DNA from: Magnetococcales bacterium
GTDB taxonomy: Bacteria > Pseudomonadota > Magnetococcia > Magnetococcales > UBA8363
Reading direction: 5' to 3'
NCBI GenBank assembly: GCA_015228815.1
Contig: JADGCV010000005.1
Span: forward strand, 62,001 to 126,000
DNA: 64,000 nucleotides
This document shows positions 1 to 12,600 of this stretch, one piece after another. Under the pieces are notes generated by a model. The model had not been told where the DNA came from, made no database searches, and saw only the letters and a program-made list of their open reading frames with translations. The translations under genes were made by a program, and so were the position numbers. Numbering within the stretch: position 1 is the stretch's first letter; each line of letters begins with the position of its first letter.

Positions 1-642
1 CATGGACAGACCTTCGCACAGGATTTCATTGGTGACGACATCCATGAGCACTCCGGCGCCGATCCGGTCTTCCCGCCACCCTTCCACCACGTTGGAACGG
101 CGCACCAGGGTGGCGTAACGAGGGTGTCCGGTTTCATCCAACGCCAGGCCGTTAAGATGGCAACGGTCTTCCGCCGCCAGACGGTTGATGAACGGTGGCA
201 TCCAGAAGGGGCGGAAGGAATGGTCATGACCCAGGCTGGCGAAACAATTGAACAAGGTTACGGCAAAGACCGGGGTCTGATCGTTCATGATGGCCATGTC
301 ATGAACATCGATATCGCCGGTGGTGTGGCTTGCCATGGGGACATACAGGGCGTCATGACCTTCGTGCAACTGGCCGGGATCGAGAATGTTGACAAAACGC
401 CACAGTTGATGGCGGGTGGCGAGCCACAGGGTTCGTTGTTGGACGGCCAATCCCATGCATCGGTCGAAACTGCGTTCGAAGACCGACAGGTTGCCGTCCG
501 GTTTGATGCCGATGAAAAATATTTTTCCCGCCTGATAGGTGGTAAAGGCCAGACTGACCTGTTCTCCCTGCAACCAGCGTGTGAACAGACGGGAACCTTT
601 GATGCTCAGTGTCGGGGGCGACTCGTTCTCAGGGGTATTCAT
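1..642 (-). CDS. TIGR03032/DUF4915-family protein (partial, 3' end off the left edge)
   Basis: The frame is open from an ATG at 642 to the window edge, giving 214 codons of an incomplete protein. The translation has the hallmarks of the TIGR03032 family: LWLATRHQLWRF, then TTGDIDVHD, a TLFNCFASL stretch, FRPFWMPPFI, AAEDRCHLNGLAL and VVEGWRED. The function of the family is unknown. Its ATG overlaps the TGA stop of the giant FG-GAP gene (ATGA, 639-642), so the two are very probably translated together and may act together at the cell surface. No signal peptide is visible at the N-terminus (MNTPENESPPT). The family call is from remembered motifs and is fairly safe; the role is not known. Confidence 0.85.
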   Translation of the reverse strand, partial: MNTPENESPPTLSIKGSRLFTRWLQGEQVSLAFTTYQAGKIFFIGIKPDGNLSVFERSFDRCMGLAVQQRTLWLATRHQLWRFVNILDPGQLHEGHDALYVPMASHTTGDIDVHDMAIMNDQTPVFAVTLFNCFASLGHDHSFRPFWMPPFINRLAAEDRCHLNGLALDETGHPRYATLVRRSNVVEGWREDRIGAGVLMDVVTNEILCEGLSM

Positions 643-3600
643 AAGGAGTGCTCTGGCATCCATTGCTCGGGAAGGTTGGGCTGGAACAGGTCAAACTCAT
701 GGCGTTCTCCTCCATCCATGGCGGTCAGACCCCAGCCGGGATCCGGATGAACTTCCACCAGGTCGCCGTATCCGGGAGGCATCGTTCCTTCCATGGATTG
801 AACAGGATACCACAAGGACTGGACGGAATCATTGGTGGTTTGTGGAGGGGGGGGGCTGATTGAGGTCAACAGGTTGAACAAGAGCTTATCGAACACCTCC
901 GGATCCATGGTTCGAGGGTCTTCGGGGGGGGCTGTGTCGGAAAGAGTGGCCTCGGGACGATGAAGAAAAGAAACCTCGGCCAGGTGTCCGTGTTGACCCT
1001 GATCGTCGATGAAAGAACCATCGGTCAAAATCTGGTTTCCTTCCCGCCATGAACCGTTGACGGTGGTCTCCAGGGCGAGGGTGGCGATTCCTTTTTGCGC
1101 GAGTGTGGTCAATTCTTCCGGGTCTGATATTCCATCCTGGTTTTGATCCTGCCATACCAGAAGATCGGCATAAGCGAGGTCCAGGGCGTCGAGCAGGTGG
1201 TTGTGGTCGTCATCCAACCGGGAGAGGGCTGCCATGCCTGAAGGGGTATCGGGGAACATACGCTCCGAAAACAGTTCGGTGGCATCGTCGATGCGGCCAT
1301 TATCGTTGCGATCCCAGGCCAGCAGGGCATCTCCGGGACCGACCCAGCCGGTGGTCTGGGGTTGTCCCGTCAGGGCCATGTCAAAGCGGACCCCTCGTTC
1401 GAGACCGACCAGATCGAGGCCGTCGCCGGTCAGATCCAGGACGATGGGATCGAGGGCAGTGGCAATGTCGGCGTCCACCAATAGAGAAACACCTCCCTGA
1501 ACATATTGGTGGTACACCTGACTGTCGATGGTGCTGAAATTGGCGGTGTAGTTCCAGCCGGTGCCGATATGGAGTGTATCGTTGCCATCCCCCATGATGC
1601 GCAGGTCCGAGCCGGCACCGGCGATCTGACTGACGTGTCGTGCTGTCAGGGTCAGGGTATGCGCACCACTTCCCGATTGCAGGTCGATGAGTTCGATGTC
1701 GTGGATGCGGTTGGCCTGGCCTGTGGTCGTCAGATTGAGATGGAAGCCCGTACCCTCCAGGCGCAAGGTGTCGGTGTTGCCGCCACCATCGATTTTTCTG
1801 AAGGTGGCATCGGAAATGGCTAAAATATCGTTACCCGCCCCTCCGACCAGCACATCCGCGCCCCCACTGCCCGTCAGAATGTCATCTCCCAACCCGCCAC
1901 GCAGAATATCGGCCCCGGTTGTGCCACTGATGGTCTGGGCTGTGGTGAAGGCATTGGTAAAATTGCCGCCGAAGAAAATGTACGAAGCGCCTGAATCGCT
2001 GCCACCCGGGTCGGCACGATGAGCGCCTACGATCAAATCGTCAAACCCGTCGCCATTGACATCTCCGGCACCACTGAATCCATAACCACTCCTATCCCCC
2101 ACTGCCACCCCATCCAGTCGAAACCCATCAATGCCATTCAGTGTGGAAAGATCCAGTTGGGATACAAAACCTTCAGGCTTGCCGAAAATTATATAACTCG
2201 CTCCGGAATCGCTGCCACCCGGGTCGGCGAGAAAAGCGCCCACGATCAGATCATCAAATCCATCGCCATTGACATCCCCGGCAATATTCACCGGAAAACC
2301 ACTTTGATCACCGGCGGCATTACCATCCAGTCGAAACCCATTGCTGCCGTCCAGCGTGGAAAGATCCATCTGGGAGACAAACCCAGAAGCTTTGCCAAAG
2401 ATTATATAACTCGCTCCGGAATCGCTGCCACCCGGGTCGGCACCATGAGCGCCGACGATCAGATCATCAAACCCATCGCCATTGACATCTCCGGCACCAC
2501 CGGTCGAGTTGCCACTATGGTCCCCAGTTGTTACCCCATCCAGTCGAAATCCATTGCTGCCGTCCAGCGTGGAAAGATCCATCTGGGAGACAAACCCAGA
2601 AGCTTTGCCAAAGATTATATAACTCGCTCCGGAATCGCTGCCACCCGGGTCGGCACCATGAGCGCCGACGATCAGATCATCAAACCCATCGCCATTGACA
2701 TCTCCGACATTGCTCACCCTGCAATTGTAGTCATTTGCTGCTACGCCATCCAACCGAAACCCATTATTTCCGTCCAGGGTGGAAAGATCCATTTGAGACA
2801 GGAATCCACTTGCCTTGCCAAAAACCACATAACTCGCGCCGGAATTGCTGCCACCCACGTCGGCGAAATTACTTCCCAAGAAAAGATCGTCAAACCCATC
2901 ACCATTGATATCTCCCGTACCTTTTACAGGACGACCGTTCCAGTCATTCACGGCCACTCCGTCCAGCCGAAATCCATTGCTGCCGTCCAGCGTGGAAAGA
3001 TCCATCTGGGAGACAAATCCAGAAGCTTTGCCAAAAATTACATAACTCGCTCCGGAATCGCTGCCACCTGGATCAGCACCCTCAGCTCCGACAATCAGAT
3101 CGTCAAACCCATCGCCATTGACATCTCCGGCCTTGCTCACCGATACACCACTAGTGTCCCCTGCCGCTGCCCCATCCAACCGAAATCCATTACTACCGTC
3201 CAACGTAGAAAGATCCCATTGGGAAACAAAACCACCAGCCTTGCCAAAAATCACATAACTCGCTCCGGAATAGCTGCCACCTGGGTCGGCTGCACGGGCA
3301 CCTATAATGACATCATCAAACCCGTCGCCATTGACATCTCCGGCAGTACTCACCCATCGACCACTGTAGTCACCCGCCGCCACCCCATCCAGGCGAAATC
3401 CGTTCGTCCCATTCAGTGTCGAAAGTTGAATCGCCGATGAGACCTGTGTGGTGGCAATGTCCGAATCGACCAGAAGCAGGTTGCTATCTTTTTGATATAG
3501 GTCATAAGTTTGACTGTCTACCGTGGTTTGGTTGGCGGTGTAGGACCATGCGGTGGTCAGGAGTACCCGGTCGGCGGCGTTACCTTTCACATGCAAGGTT

Positions 3601-6600
3601 TGTCCGGTCCCGGTGATTTGGCTGATGCGGGCAGCGACATCGATGATCAGGCGATTGCCGGTCCCCAGCTCGATGGTTTCAATATCTTGAATCCGATTGC
3701 TCATCCCGGTTGCGGCAAGATTCAGGGTCCACGAGGATCCATCCAATCGCAAGGTATCGCTGCCGCCACCGCCATCGATTTTTTTGAATGTGGCATCGGA
3801 GATGGCCAGGGTGTCGTTACCTGCCCCTCCGATCAATACATCCGCGCCACCGCTACCGGTCAGGGTGTCGTTGCCCAACTCTCCACGCAAAACATCAGCT
3901 CCGGTCGTGCCGGTGATGGTCTTGGCGGTGGTGGATACGCCCGCAAGGTTGCCACCGAAAACGACATAACTTGCCCCGGAATCACTGCTACCCATGTCGG
4001 CTCGATAGGCACCAATGATCAGATCGTCAAAGCCATCGCCATTGAGATCTCCGGCATCGCTGACCGCATGACCGCTCCAGTCAGCAGTTGCTTCTCCGTC
4101 GAGTCGAAATCCGCTACTGCCATTGAGGGTGGACAGATCGAGTTGGGGGGCAAAGTTGCTCGCTTTGCCAAACACGACATAACTTGAACCAGATTTACTA
4201 CTACCATTTGGGTCGGCATAGTCGGCACCAATGATCAGATCGTCGAAGCCATCGCCATTGAGGTCTCCGGCGCCACTGACCGAAAAACCGCTTCGGTCAT
4301 AGGCTGTGGCGCCATCAAGGCGAAATCCGTTGCTGCCATCGAGGGTGGACAGATCGAGTTGCGAATCAAATACACCCGCTTTGCCGAAAACAACATAACT
4401 TGAACCGGATTGTGTGCCACCACCCGGATTGGCCTTATAGGCACCGATAATCAGGTCGTCAAAGCCGTCGCCATTGACATCCCCGGCACTGCTGACCGAA
4501 CGACCGCTCCAGTCATTATCAACCTTTCCATCAAGTCGGAACCCGTTGGCGCCATCGAGGGTGGACAGGTTGAATTGTGAGGCAAAGCCAATCGCTTTGC
4601 CAAAAATGACATAACTCGCTCCGGGATAAAAGCCCGAACCGGCCCAAGGGGCACCCACGATCAGATCGTTGAAGCCATCGCCATTGACATCTCCGGCACT
4701 GCTGACTGAACGACCGCTAAAATCACTACCAGCCACCCCATCGAGACGAAACCCATTGTTGCCGTTAAGGGTGGACAGATCGAGTTGCGAGTCAAAGCCA
4801 TCCGCTTTGCCGAAAACTACATAGCTTGAACCGGACCGACTTCTGTTATTTGGGTCGGCAGCATAGGCACCAATGATCAGGTCGTCAAAGCCATCGCCAT
4901 TGATGTCTCCGGCGTTGCTGACCGAACGACCGCTCTGGTCAAAGGATGCTCCTCCGTCCAGTCGAAACCCGTTGCTGCCGTCAAGGGTGGAAAGACCGAT
5001 TTGCGTGGCAAAGCTCGCCTTGCCGAAAATGATATAACTTGCACCAGAACTGGTGCCACCCGGATCGGCATAAACGGCACCGATGATCAGGTCGTCGAAG
5101 CCATCGCCATTGACGTCCCCGGCACCGCTGACCGATTGACCGCTCCGATCGCCAGTCCCCACCGCATTCACCCCATCGAGACGAAATCCGTTGCTGCCGT
5201 TAATGGTGGAAAGATCCAGTTGCGAATCAAAGCCACTCGACTTGCCAAACACGACATAACTTGAACCGGAATCGGTGCCACCAAAATCCGCCAGCCTGGC
5301 GCCAACGATCAGATCGTCAAAACCATCGCCATTGACATCTCCGGCGCTGCTGACTGAATAACCGCTCAAATCCTGGGTCGCCGCCCCATCAAGGCGAAAT
5401 CCATTGCTGCCGTTGAGGGTGGCGAGTTGCAGTGTGGCGGGTTGAATGGAAGAGACCAGCGTGACCTCAATATCCGCATCGACCAGCAACCGGTTGCCAT
5501 CCTTCTGGTACAGATCGTAGGTTTGACCGCCCTCCGTGGCATGGTTGGCGGTGTGGGACCAGCCCGTGGTCAAAACCACCCGGTCGGAGGCGTCTCCTTT
5601 CACGGACAAGGTTTGTCCGGTTCCGGTGATCTGGCTGATGCGGGCGGCGGTATCGACCAACAGGAAATTGTGGGTTCCCAGATCGATGGTTTCGATCTCC
5701 TGGATTCGGTTGCTCATCCCGGTTGTGGCAAGATTCAATGTCACACCGGTCCCATCCAGCCTCAAGGTGTCGCTGCTTCCACCGCCATCGATTTTTTTGA
5801 AGGTCGCATCGTCGACGACCAAAATATCGTTGCCCGCGCCACCGATCAGCACGTCCGCGCCACCGTTGCCTGTCAGGGTGTCGTTGCCCAGACCTCCAAT
5901 CAGAATATCGGTTCCGGTCGTACCGGTCGGAGTCAGGGCGATGGTGGCAGCACCCGTAAAATTTTTGCCGAAAACGACATAACCAGCTCCGGAATCCGTG
6001 CCGCCCGGGTCGGCTCCATGGGCGCCAATGATCAGATCATCAAACCCATCGCTATTGATGTCTCCGGCACTGCTGACTGAAATACCGCTCTGGTCCGAAG
6101 CCGCCACCCCATCGAGGCGAAATCCGCTGTTGCTGTCAAGCATGAACAGATCGAGTTGCGAGGCAAATCCACTCGCTTTGCCAAACATGACATAACTTGT
6201 TCCGGAATTTTCGTCAGCCAAGTCGGATCCATTGGCGCCAATGATCAGATCGTCAAATCCATCGCCATTGACGTCTCCGGCACTGCTGACCGAACGACCG
6301 CTCCAATCCAAGGTTGCCGTTCCATTGAGACGAAATCCATTGCTGCCGTCGAGGGTGGCAAGATTGAGTTGGGAAACAAATCCACTTGCCTTGCCGAAGA
6401 CAATATAACTTGATCCGGAATCAACAATGCCACCCGGATCGGCGCCATGGGCACCCACGATCAGATCGTCAAAGCCATCGCCATTGATGTCTCCGGCACT
6501 GCTGACCGAAAAACCGCTCTGATCCGAGGCCGCTCCATAGATGCGAAATCCGTTGTTGTCACCAAGGGCGGCAAGGCTGAGTTGGGAAACAAATCCACTC

Positions 6601-9600
6601 GCCTTGCCGAAGATGACATGACTTGATCCGGATTGACTGCCAATGATCAGATCGTCAAAGCCATCGCCATTGACATCCCCGGCGTTGCTGACCGAAAAAC
6701 CGCTCTGATCCGAAGTCGCCGCCCCATCGAGGCGAAATCCGTTGCTGCCATCGAGGAGGTTGAGTTGGGAAACAAATCCACTCGCCTTGCCAAACACGAC
6801 ATAACTTGCCCCGGATTCATTGCCACCACCCGGGTTGGCTTTGGAGGCGCCAATGATCAGATCGTCGAAGCCATCGCCATTGATGTCTCCGGCGCTGCTG
6901 ACCGAACGACCGCTCAAATCATTGGCCGCTACCCCGCCGAGGCGAAACCCGTTGCCGTCGTTGATGGCAGACAGATTGAGTTGGGAAACAAAGCCACTCG
7001 CTTTGCCAAAGATGACATAACTTGCTCCGGAGGCAGAATCGGAACCCAGAGCACCAACGATCAGGTCGTCGAAGCCATCGCCATTGATGTCTCCGGCGTT
7101 GCTGACCGAAACACCGCTCCCATCACCAGCCGCCACCCCATCGAGACGAAATCCATTGCTGCCACCGAGGGTAGACAAATCGAGTTGGAAATCAAAGCCA
7201 TTTGCTTTGCCAAAGATGATATAACTTGTTCCTGAATTTGTACCACCCGACCCGGAATCGGAACCAAGAGCACCCACGATCAGGTCGTCGAAGCCATCGC
7301 CATTGATGTCTCCGGCGTTGCTGACCGAATAACCGCTTCCGTCACCAGCTGCCACTCCATCGAGCCGAAACCCGTTGCTGCCATCCAGGGTGGAAAGTTG
7401 AACCACTGGTTGTCCCTGTGTGATTGCAATATCCGCATCGACCAGCAACCGGTTGCCATCCTTTTGATAAAGATCGTAGGTTTGACCTCCCTCCGTGGTA
7501 TGGTTGGCGGTATGTGTCCAGCCTGTGGTCAGGCCAATCTGGTCGGAGGCATTGCCTTTCACATGCAAGGTTTGTCCGGTCCCGGTGATTTGGCTGATGC
7601 GGGCAGCGACATCGATGATCAGGCGATTGCCGGTCCCCAGCTCGATGGTTTCAATATCTTGAATCCGGTTGGCGCTACCGATTGCGCCAAGATTCAACGT
7701 CGAACCAGTTCCGTCCAGCCTCAAGGTGTCGCTGCCGCCGCCGCCATCGATTTTTCTGAATGTCGTATCGGAAATGGCTAAAATATCGTCACCCGCCCCT
7801 CCGATCAGCACATCCGCGCCACCTCCACCCGTCAGGGTATCGTTGCCCAGACCGCCACGCAGAATATCGGTTCCGGTCGTACCGGTGACGGTCTTGGGCG
7901 TAGTGGATACGCCTGCAAGGTTGCCACCAAAAACGACATAACTTGCCCCGGAATGCACGCCGCCGCCTGCGTCGGCTCGATAGGTCCCAATGATCAGGTC
8001 GTCAAACCCATCGCCATTGAGATCTCCGGCATCGCTGACGGCATAACAGCTCCCATAAAAAGAGATGGCTTCTCCGTCAAGTCGAAATCCGTTGCTGCCG
8101 TTGAGGGTGGACAGATCGAGTTGCGCGGCAAAATGGTTCGCTTTGCCGAAAATGACATAACTTGAACCAGACGTGCCGTATACATGTCTCATCCCGACAA
8201 GCAGATCGTCAAAGCCATCGCCATTGAGGTCTCCGGCACCGCTGACCGAAAAACCGCTATTGTCAATGACCGCTGCCCCATCAAGACGAAATCCGTTGCT
8301 GCCATCGAGGGTGGACAGATCGAGTTGCGAATCAAATACACCCGCTTTGCCGAAAACGACATAACTTGCACCGGATCGTGTGCCGCCACCCGGGTCTGCC
8401 CTATAGGCACCGATAATTATGTCGTCAAAGCCATCGCCGTTGATGTCTCCGGCACTGCTGACCGAACGACCGCTCCCGTCAGCATGAACTTCTCCATCAA
8501 GTCGGAACCCGTTGGTGCCATCGAGGGTGGACAGGTCGAATTGTGCGGCAAAGCCATTGATTTTTCCAAAAATAACGTAACTTTGTCCAGTGAAGCCTGG
8601 ATAATAGTTCGAACCGGCCCAAGGGGCACCAAGGATCAGATCATCGAAGCCATCGCCATTGACGTCCCCGGCATCGCTGACCGAACGACCGCTCCAACCA
8701 TCAGCCACCGCTCCATCAAGTCGAAATCCGTTACTGCCGTTGAGGGTGGACAGATCGAGTTGCGAATCAAATCCACCCGCATTGCCGAAAACCACATAAC
8801 TTGAACCGGAAAGATTTTTGCCATTTGGGTCGGCAGCATAGGCGCCGATGATCAGATCGTTAAAGCCATCGCCATTGACATCTCCGGCGCTGCTGACCGA
8901 ACGACCACTTCGATCTTCGGTCGATACCCCATCAAGGCGAAATCCATTGCTGCCGTCGAGGGTGGAAAGATTGATTTGCGCGGCGAAGTTCGCCGTGCCG
9001 AAGATGATATAACTTGACCCGGAGTTGGTGCGACCCGGATCGGCATAAGTAGCCCCCACGATCAGGTCGTCGAAGCCATCGCCGTTAACGTCCCCGGCAC
9101 CGCTGACCGAATGACCGCTCCGATCGTTAACCTCGATCTGATTCACTCCATCGAGGCGAAATCCGTTGCTGCCGTCAATGGTGGAAAGATCAAGTTGCGA
9201 ATCAAAGCCATTCGACTTGCCAAACACGACATAACTTGAGCCGGAATTGTAGCCGCCAAAATCTGCCAGCCTGGCGCCAACGATCAGATCGTCAAAACCA
9301 TCGCCATTGACATCTCCGGCGCTGCTGACTGAATAACCGCTCAAATCCCGGGTCGCCGCCCCATCAAGGCGAAATCCATTGCTGCCGTTGAGGGTGGCGA
9401 GTTGCAGTGTGGCGGGTTGAATGGAAGAGACCAGCGTGACCTCAATATCCGCATCGACCAGCAACCGGTTGCCATCCTTCTGGTACAGATCGTAGGTTTG
9501 ACCGCCCTCCGTGGCATGGTTGGCGGTGTGGGACCAGCCCGTGGTCAAAACCACCCGGTCGGAGGCGTCTCCTTTCACGGACAAGGTTTGTCCGGTTCCG

Positions 9601-12600
9601 GTGATCTGGCTGATGCGGGCGGCGGTATCGACCAACAGGAAATTGTGGGTTCCCAGATCGATGGTTTCGATCTCCTGGATTCGGTTGCTCATCCCGGTTG
9701 TGGCAAGATTCAATGTCACACCGGTCCCATCCAGCCTCAAGGTGTCGCTGCTTCCACCGCCATCGATTTTTTTGAAGGTCGCATCGTCGACGACCAAAAT
9801 ATCGTTGCCCGCGCCACCGATCAGCACGTCCGCGCCACCGTTGCCTGTCAGGGTGTCGTTGCCCAGACCTCCAATCAGAATATCGGTTCCGGTCGTACCG
9901 GTCGGAGTCAGGGCAATGGTGGCAGCACCCGTAAAATTTTTGCCGAAAACGACATAACCAGCTCCGGAATCCGTGCCGCCCGGGTCGGCTCCATGGGCGC
10001 CAATGATCAGATCATCAAACCCATCGCTATTGATGTCTCCGGCACTGCGGACTGAAATACCGCTCTGGTCCGAAGCTTCTGCCCCATCGAGGCGAAATCC
10101 GCTGTCGCTGTCAATCGTGGACAGGTCGATTTGCGTGGCAAATCCACTCGCTTTGCCAAATAGAACATGGCTTGATCCGGAATCCCCGCCATTCGGGTCG
10201 GCTCCATGGGCGCCAATGATCAGATCATCAAACCCATCGCCATTGACGTCTCCGGCACGGCTGACCGATCGACCGCTCCAATCCTGGGCCGCCACCCCAT
10301 CAAGACGAAATCCATTGCTGCCGTCGAGGGTGGCAAGACTGAGTTGCGAAACAAAGCCGCTTGCCTTGCCGAACACGACATAAGTCGCCCCGGAATCCCC
10401 GCCACCCACGTCGGCCCAATGGGCGCCAATGATCAGATCGTCAAATCCGTCGCCATTGATGTCTCCGGCACTGCCGACCGATCGACCACTCCGATCCGAA
10501 GTCGCCGCTCCATCGAGACGAAATCCATTGCTGCCGTCGAGGGCGGCAAGACTGAGTTGGGAAACAAATCCACCTGCTTTGCCGAAGACAACATAACTTG
10601 AGCCGGAATCACTGGCCGACCCGGCCCCGTAGGCGCCGATGATCAGGTCGTCAAACCCATCGCCATTGACGTCTCCGGCACTGCCGACCGAAAAACCACT
10701 CCAATCATCAACCGCTACCCCATCGAGGCGAAATCCATTGTTGCCATCGAGGGTGGACAGATCCAGTTGCGAACCAAAGCTGCCCGCTTTGCCAAATACG
10801 ATATAACTGGCCCCGGAATCATGGCCAGCCGGACCGGCTCCGTATGCCCCAATGATCAAATCGTCGAACCCATCGCCGTTGACGTCCCCGGCACTGCCGA
10901 CCGAAAAACCGCTCCAATCATCAACCGCTACTCCATCGAGACGAAATCCGTTACTGCCGTTCAGCGTGGACAGATCGATGTGCGCATCGAAGCCACCCGC
11001 TTTGCCAAACACGACATGACTGGCTCCGGACGCATCGCCACCCGGATCGGCTCCGTATGCCCCAATGATCAGGTCGTCGAAGCCGTCGCCATTGAGATCA
11101 CCCGCGTTGCTGACCGAAATACCGCTCCGATCCGAAGCTGCCGCCCCGTCGAGGCGAAATCCGTTACTGCCGTCAAGGGTGGACAGATCCAGTTGCGAAT
11201 CAAATCCACCCGCTTTGCCAAACACGACATGACTGGCTCCGGACGCATCGCCATTCAGGTCGGTCCCGTATGCGCCGATAATCAGGTCGTCAAAACCGTC
11301 GCCATTGACATCTCCGGCATTGCTGACCGAACGACCGCTTCGATCACCTGCCTCTGCCCCATCGAGGCGAAATCCGTCGCTGCCGTCAAGGGTGGAGAGT
11401 TGAATGATGCGGCGTTGAATTGTCTGTTGTTCCCACGGGACAACAAGATCTGCATCGACCAGCAACCGATTGCCATTTTTTTCGTACAGATCGTAGGTTT
11501 GACCTTCCTCCGTGGTATGGTTGGTGGTGCGAGACCATGTGGACAGGCCAGTAATCCGGTCGGAGGCGTTTCCTTTGACCTGGAGGGTACGTCCGGTCCC
11601 GGTGATTTGGCTGATGCGGGCAGAGGTATCGATGTTCAGGATATTGCCCGTCCCCAGATCGATGGTTTCGATGTCCTGGATGCGGTTGCTGATCCCGGTT
11701 GCGCCAAGGTCCAGCGTCAAACCGGTCCCCTCCAGCCTCAGGGTATCGTTGCCGCCGCCGCCATCGATTTTATTGAATGTCGCATCGGCGACGACCAGAA
11801 TATCGTCACCCGCCGCACCGATCAGCACATCCGCGCCACCTCTGCCTGTCAGGAGGTCGTCCCCCAACCCGCCACGCAAAAGATCGGCCCCGGTTGTTCC
11901 GGGGACGGTCTGGGGCGTGGTGGATATGCCCGAAAGATTGCTACCGAAGATGACATAACTTGCTCCGAACCCGCCTCCATCTCTACCATCCGGGTTGGCC
12001 CAATCAGCTCCGACAAGCAGATCGTCGAAGCCATCGCCATTGACATCTCCGGCACTGCCGACCGAACGACCGCTCCAATCATCGGTCGCTGCCCCGGCGA
12101 GTCGAAATCCATCATTACGGTCAAGAGTGGCAAGATCAAGTTGCGAAACGAATCCAATGGCTTTTCCGAAAATGACATAACTTGATCCGGAATCACTGCC
12201 ACCCGACTCGGAACGAAAAGCGCCAACGATCAGATCATCAAAACCATCACCATTGAAGTCTCCGGCGCCACTGACCGAAAAACCGCTTTGATCGCCTGCC
12301 GCTCCATCGAGGCGAAATCCGTTGTTGCCGTCAAGGGTGGAAAGATCGAGTTGGGAAGCAAAGCCACTCGACTTGCCAAATACGATATAACTTGACCCGG
12401 ACAAATTGCCATTCGAGCCGGCTCCAAAGGCTCCGATGATCAGATCGTCGAAGCCATCGCCATTGATGTCTCCAGCTTTACGGACCGAAATACCGTTTTG
12501 ATCATCTGCTGCCGCTCCATCGAGGCGAAACCCGTTGCTGCCATCAAGGGTGGACAGATCGAGTTGCGAAACAAATCCATCCTTCTTGCCAAACACGACA

